Of a stretch of 9,659 bases of DNA, positions 6,993 through 9,659 are shown piece by piece. The position numbers were made by a program, and so were the translations under genes. The DNA is from Ornithomonoglobus_A sp034090805 (GTDB taxonomy: Bacteria > Bacillota > Clostridia > UBA1381): positions 1 to 9,659 of the forward strand of contig JAXDRV010000045.1 of NCBI GenBank assembly GCA_034090805.1, given 5' to 3'. The notes beneath the pieces are model-generated. The model worked only from the letters and a program-made list of their open reading frames with translations. It was not told where the DNA came from and did no database searches. The first letter of the stretch is position 1. Each line of letters begins with the position of its first letter.

Positions 6993-7019
6993 TATAATGG
7001 ATTCAAGTTGTTATGTAAA
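6991..7019 (-). promoter_or_regulatory. Promoter of the nucleotidyltransferase-kinase operon
   Basis: On the minus strand TTTACA (7019-7014) and TATAAT (6996-6991) are 17 bp apart. Expected start is near 6984, about 59 nt before the nucleotidyltransferase ATG. It is the mirror image of the plus-strand promoter about an axis at 6991.5, so polymerase should not be able to occupy both. Confidence 0.8.
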
Positions 7020-7045
7020 TGTATATTTAAGCACTTTTATCACTT

Positions 7046-7963
7046 ATGCAGCCCATTTTATGCGAAAATAAACTTTTTTACGGAAAGGTATGTGAAGCAA
7101 TTATGTATTCGCCGTTTAAGGTGCCGGAAGCAATACGCATATCGAATATGTATTCTCTGTTTTGCGTCCATCACCCTCATGATTACACCTTTGAGGGAGA
7201 AGTACACGACTTTTGGGAGTGTCTTTTTGTTGTGAGCGGCGAGCTGCGTGTTGTCGGTGATGAGCGGGTATACATTCTGAAAGAAAATGATTTTATAATA
7301 CACAAGCCTCTTGAGCTGCACAAATTCACCGTACTGAGTGAATCGGGGGCAGAAGTATTTATTTTTTCGTTTGACGCAGTGGGCGCACTTTTAAAAGTGC
7401 TTTGCGGAAATGCCTTTCATATGGACGATGATGCAGCCGAAATTGTGCGGAAAATCATTAACTTTGCCTGCAAGGCACACTCCACACCGTCCGATTCATA
7501 CGGTATACGCACGCTTTTCCGTCTTACATCGGATGCAGTTTTTTCACAAACGGTACTGAGCCATATCTATCTTCTTCTGCTGTCCGTATATGGAGCGGAT
7601 ATACTAACACCTGTATCAAACTCGCACTCCACGGTACTGTTCGGCGACGCTGTAATGTGTATGACGAACAACATCAAGAAAAACCTGTCCGTTTCTGACA
7701 TAGCACGCCTGTGCGGAGCAAGTCCCACAAGTCTGCAAAATGTTTTTGCGGAGTATTCGGGGCTGAGTGTTCACAAATATTTTATCAGACTTAAAATCAA
7801 CACCGCAATGCAGTACCTCAATAAGGGTATGAGCGTCACCGCATCGGCGGACGCTCTCGGCTTCAGCAGCCAGGCGCACTTTACCAAGGTATTTAAAAAG
7901 GAAACGGGGCTTTCCCCAAGGTCATACAAGGAAACCGTTGCCGGAGCAAAAGGCAGTCATTAA
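7046..7963 (+). CDS. AraC family transcriptional regulator
   Basis: DNA-binding regulator of 305 aa with a sensor domain and a two-helix-turn-helix output domain. The N-terminal part has a cupin pattern: HDYTFEGEVHDFWECLFVVSGEL (45-67), then LKENDFIIHKPLELHKF (78-94). This is the effector-binding barrel seen in sugar-responsive AraC proteins. The C-terminal DNA-binding domain covers about 203-296: first HTH LSVSDIARLCGASPTSLQNVF (214-234), second HTH around 263-285, and the signature GFSSQAHFTKVFKKETGLSPRSYK (272-295). The start is unsure: ATG at 7046 has no clear ribosome site, while the in-frame ATG at 7103 (residue 20) has GGAAAGG about 14 nt upstream. It is divergent from the sugar nucleotidyltransferase-kinase operon and shares its promoter region, so it most likely controls that operon and itself. 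The inducer is unknown. Confidence 0.94.
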   Translation: MQPILCENKLFYGKVCEAIMYSPFKVPEAIRISNMYSLFCVHHPHDYTFEGEVHDFWECLFVVSGELRVVGDERVYILKENDFIIHKPLELHKFTVLSESGAEVFIFSFDAVGALLKVLCGNAFHMDDDAAEIVRKIINFACKAHSTPSDSYGIRTLFRLTSDAVFSQTVLSHIYLLLLSVYGADILTPVSNSHSTVLFGDAVMCMTNNIKKNLSVSDIARLCGASPTSLQNVFAEYSGLSVHKYFIRLKINTAMQYLNKGMSVTASADALGFSSQAHFTKVFKKETGLSPRSYKETVAGAKGSH

Positions 7964-7991
7964 ATAATGCGCAACGGACGTTCGGCAAAAC

Positions 7992-8038
7992 AAAAACTCT
8001 CGAATCAAACCTTTTACCGGTCAAATTCAAGAGTTTTT
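7992..8038 (+). terminator. Intrinsic terminator after the AraC-family gene
   Basis: AAAAACTCT (7992-8000) plus GAAT (8002-8005) pair with ATTC (8025-8028) plus AGAGTTTTT (8030-8038), one C/A mismatch interrupting the stem. The loop is 19 nt and the stem ends in a T-run followed by ATTG. It begins 28 nt after the stop codon. The A-run on the left arm means it could also stop leftward transcription. Confidence 0.8.
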
Positions 8039-8072
8039 ATTGTATCCGATCAATAACCCAGGGTTTGTCAAG

Positions 8073-8087
8073 TAAAGTGTGTAAGTT
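8073..8087 (+). repeat. Left terminal inverted repeat of the IS
   Basis: TAAAGTGTGTAAGTT reads inward here and matches the reverse complement of 9642-9656 at all 15 positions. A T-rich run follows on the inner side. Confidence 0.85.
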
Positions 8088-8168
8088 TTTTTGCTCATAT
8101 TTAAATTTTGTTAATTATGCATGCTTTTTATATTGTAAATCGGTACTTTTAACGTATACGATAATATA

Positions 8169-8313
8169 GCTTTTATGCCGCGAAAGTCACTTGACAATGA
8201 GCGAGAAGGTATGATAGGCTCAGTCGGGGGTGCTACCCTCCGGGCGGTCTGCCTTAGCGCCTTGACATCATGCCTTCAGAGGCTCATTGTCAAGTGAACC
8301 GTGGAATAAATGC
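8169..8313 (+). other. Long structured hairpin inside the IS (candidate ncRNA or nested MITE)
   Basis: The core is a perfect 16-bp inverted repeat, TCACTTGACAATGAGC (8187-8202) with 8282-8297. Outward, GC (8169-8170), TTTAT (8172-8176) and CCGCG (8178-8182) pair with 8312-8313, 8306-8310 and 8300-8304 across small mismatches and loops. Inward, GAAGGTATGAT (8205-8215) pairs with 8267-8277, and GGGGGT (8226-8231) with ACCCTC (8235-8240) closes a GCT triloop. Three wobble pairs (8180-8302, 8210-8272, 8227-8239) are G-U when read on the plus strand but A-C mismatches on the minus strand, so a plus-strand RNA folds best, opposite to the transposase. The structure begins just outside the transposase stop at 8319. 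No T-run follows on either strand, so it is not a simple terminator. Function unknown. Confidence 0.65.
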
Positions 8314-8318
8314 GGATG

Positions 8319-9572
8319 TCAACTGCAATGTTCATATTTACGCATTTTAGCGTGTATCTTCTCATTCATGCATAGCTGATTTCTAACCATAGACCAGTTG
8401 CTTATCGGTCTGTCGCTCCATTTTTTATACAATTCGGTAACTCTAAGATATAGCAATTTTAACAATGCTGTTTCACTTGGGAATGCCCCCTTCTTTGTCA
8501 CCTTGCGAAAACTCGAGTTTACGCTTTCAACAGCATTTGTTGTATACATTATCTTCCTTACCGCACTGCCATAGTTAAACAGCTGCTCTACATGAGTAAA
8601 ATTCCTTACCCATACATCTACTGCTCCCGGATATGCTGACCATGCTTGTTTGAATTTTTCAAACTCTGCACGGCATGCCTTTAAGCTTGCAGCACCGTAT
8701 ACTTTTTTCAATGCTGCGGTAAAAGCCTTGTATTCCTTGCTCGGAATGTATTTAATGGAATTTCTTATCAAGTGTACTATGCACCGCTGTACTACCACAT
8801 CCGGAAATATCGACTTGGCTCCTTCTTCAAGACCGCTTACCCCATCCATTGAGATAAACAATACGTCTTCTACACCTCGGCTCTTTAATTCATCAAAAAT
8901 CTGCATCCATGTATGCTTGCTTTCTGTATCATTAAGCCAAAGTCCCAGTATGTCTTTTCTACCGTCTATATCATATCCTAAAATTGTATAAACAGCACAT
9001 TCCTTTGTTTCATAATCCTTATGTATCGTTACATACATACAATCAACAAACATGAATGTATAGAATTTCTTCAACGGTCTGTTCTGCCATTCTTCAAGCT
9101 CGTCAACAACCCTATCAGTAATGGAGGAGATAGTTTCAGCGGAAATGTCAAAGCCATATATATCCTCTATAGTATCAGCTATATCTCTCTGACTCATACC
9201 TTTGGCATACATAGAGAGTACCTTGCCCTCAATCCCTGAAACATCCTTGCTTCGTTTCCGAATCAACTGCGGTTCAAAACTGGCATTTCTGTCACGAGGA
9301 ACAGAAATTTCTACATCGCCATGGGCGGTTTTAACATTTTTATGTATATATCCGTTTCTTCTGTTATCGGTTGCCTTAGCACCATGATCATTCGTGCTAT
9401 AGCCGAGATGACTATCCATTTCGCCTTGAAGCATTGCTTCAAACAGAGGTCCAAATATGTCTTTAAGAGCGTTTTCCATATCCTCTACAGTCTGAGGCTT
9501 ATACTGTGCGATAATCTGCTGTGCAATCTCTGCACCCTGTTTCTTTGTTCTTCTTGCCATGATGTTCTCCAT
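8319..9572 (-). CDS. IS256 family (mutator-type) transposase
   Basis: DDE transposase of 417 aa, full length for the family, that cuts and joins the IS ends. N-terminal region (about 1-110) holds the DNA-binding part with GEMDSHLGY (50-58) and the conserved NRRNGY (70-75). The catalytic triad is visible: Asp177 in MFVDCMYV, Asp243 in FISMDGVSGL, and Glu349 in YTTNAVESVNSSFRK. QRCIVHLIRN (262-271) carries the family C/H motif. No frameshift or stop interrupts it, so it may be active. Start ATG at 9572 follows AAAGGAA (9581-9587) by 8 nt; a second in-frame ATG at 9560 (residue 5) has GGAG 6 nt upstream and is an alternative. A promoter lies at 9593-9621 just inside the right end. It is alone in the element. 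Confidence 0.95.
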   Translation of the reverse strand: MENIMARRTKKQGAEIAQQIIAQYKPQTVEDMENALKDIFGPLFEAMLQGEMDSHLGYSTNDHGAKATDNRRNGYIHKNVKTAHGDVEISVPRDRNASFEPQLIRKRSKDVSGIEGKVLSMYAKGMSQRDIADTIEDIYGFDISAETISSITDRVVDELEEWQNRPLKKFYTFMFVDCMYVTIHKDYETKECAVYTILGYDIDGRKDILGLWLNDTESKHTWMQIFDELKSRGVEDVLFISMDGVSGLEEGAKSIFPDVVVQRCIVHLIRNSIKYIPSKEYKAFTAALKKVYGAASLKACRAEFEKFKQAWSAYPGAVDVWVRNFTHVEQLFNYGSAVRKIMYTTNAVESVNSSFRKVTKKGAFPSETALLKLLYLRVTELYKKWSDRPISNWSMVRNQLCMNEKIHAKMRKYEHCS

Positions 9573-9592
9573 TCAAAAATTTCCTTTCTTCT

Positions 9593-9621
9593 ATTATATC
9601 ACACTTATCTTAAATTGAAAA
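9593..9621 (-). promoter_or_regulatory. Transposase promoter
   Basis: On the minus strand TATAAT (9598-9593) is preceded at 17 bp by TTTTCA (9621-9616), four of six matches to the -35 consensus. Start is expected near 9586, only about 14 nt before the ATG at 9572, which would cut into the ribosome site; transcription may therefore start slightly further upstream or favour the ATG at 9560. Confidence 0.5.
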
Positions 9622-9623
9622 GC

Positions 9624-9656
9624 GTGTAAGCTACTTTTTCTAACTTACACACTTTA
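9624..9656 (-). repeat. Right terminal inverted repeat with subterminal inverted copy
   Basis: The 15-bp terminal repeat occupies 9642-9656. Just inside it, GTGTAAG (9624-9630) is the inverse of CTTACAC (9644-9650), so the right tip can fold into a 7-bp stem with a 13-nt loop. The left end has no equivalent copy in the first 80 bases. Confidence 0.75.
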
Positions 9657-9659
9657 TTA

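Larger units (their letters stand above)
8073..9656 (-). mobile_element. IS256-family insertion sequence, complete
   Basis: About 1584 bp bounded by a perfect 15-bp inverted repeat (8073-8087 and 9642-9656) and carrying one intact mutator-type transposase. It is slightly longer than most IS256 elements because 230 bp of non-coding sequence lies between the left repeat and the transposase stop. That stretch holds an A/T-rich part (8088-8168) and a long hairpin (8169-8313). The exact ends are uncertain by a base or two. Only three bases of right flank are in the window, so the expected 8-9 bp target duplication cannot be checked. The AraC gene and its terminator end before the left boundary, so no gene in view is disrupted. 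Confidence 0.88.

Noticed and set aside
6926..7045. Riboswitch in the divergent regulator-sugar gene region
   Set aside because: The space is filled by two overlapping promoters and both leaders are short, with no stable stem or known aptamer pattern.
8187..8297. Hairpin in the IS read as an intrinsic terminator or integron attC site
   Set aside because: No T-run follows on either strand, and no integrase or cassette structure is present.
9321..9629. 102-aa plus-strand frame reaching into the IS right end
   Set aside because: Lies opposite the intact transposase and has no family signature.
8065..9659. Target-site duplication of the IS
   Set aside because: Only three bases of right flank are in the window; TT of TTA matches one possible left flank but this is far too little evidence.

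Overview
The window looks like chromosome from a Gram-positive gut Clostridia species, probably Oscillospiraceae/Ruminococcaceae (inference). The reasons are moderate GC with A/T-rich intergenic stretches, strong GGAGG-type ribosome sites, sigma-A-like promoters (TTGACA/TTTACA, 17 bp, TATAAT), a lipoprotein, and family members common in that group (DUF4358, DHHW, AzlC). No rRNA, tRNA or CRISPR array was seen.

Layout. (1) 1-120: a cluster of short perfect inverted repeats resembling a dispersed palindromic element. (2) 168-854, minus: an AzlC-type branched-chain amino acid permease with its own promoter; no azlD partner lies next to it within the window. (3) 1073-4906, plus: a tight four-gene operon for a membrane-bound SGNH hydrolase, a DUF4358 lipoprotein, an MBOAT O-acyltransferase and a DHHW (AlgX/AlgJ-like) protein. 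Together these look like a machine that moves acyl (probably acetyl) groups across the membrane onto an extracellular glycan. It ends at a bidirectional terminator. (4) 5002-6925, minus: a nucleotidyltransferase and an N-acetylhexosamine 1-kinase-like phosphotransferase, overlapping by 11 nt. They would turn a free sugar into a sugar-1-phosphate and then a nucleotide sugar. (5) 7046-7963, plus: an AraC-family regulator divergent from that pair. Its promoter and the sugar-gene promoter are mirror images sharing one palindromic -10 box, so only one can be occupied at a time. (6) 8073-9656: a complete IS256-family insertion sequence with an intact DDE transposase and 15-bp terminal repeats. Between the transposase stop and the left repeat lies a long, nearly continuous hairpin (about 8169-8313) that no known IS256 component explains.

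The acylation operon and the sugar-nucleotide genes may both serve cell-surface glycan metabolism: one supplies activated sugars, the other decorates the polymer. That link is inferred from proximity and function only. The strongest candidates for something undescribed are the structured element inside the IS, the mirror-symmetric shared promoter, and the four-gene acylation module with its DUF4358 lipoprotein.
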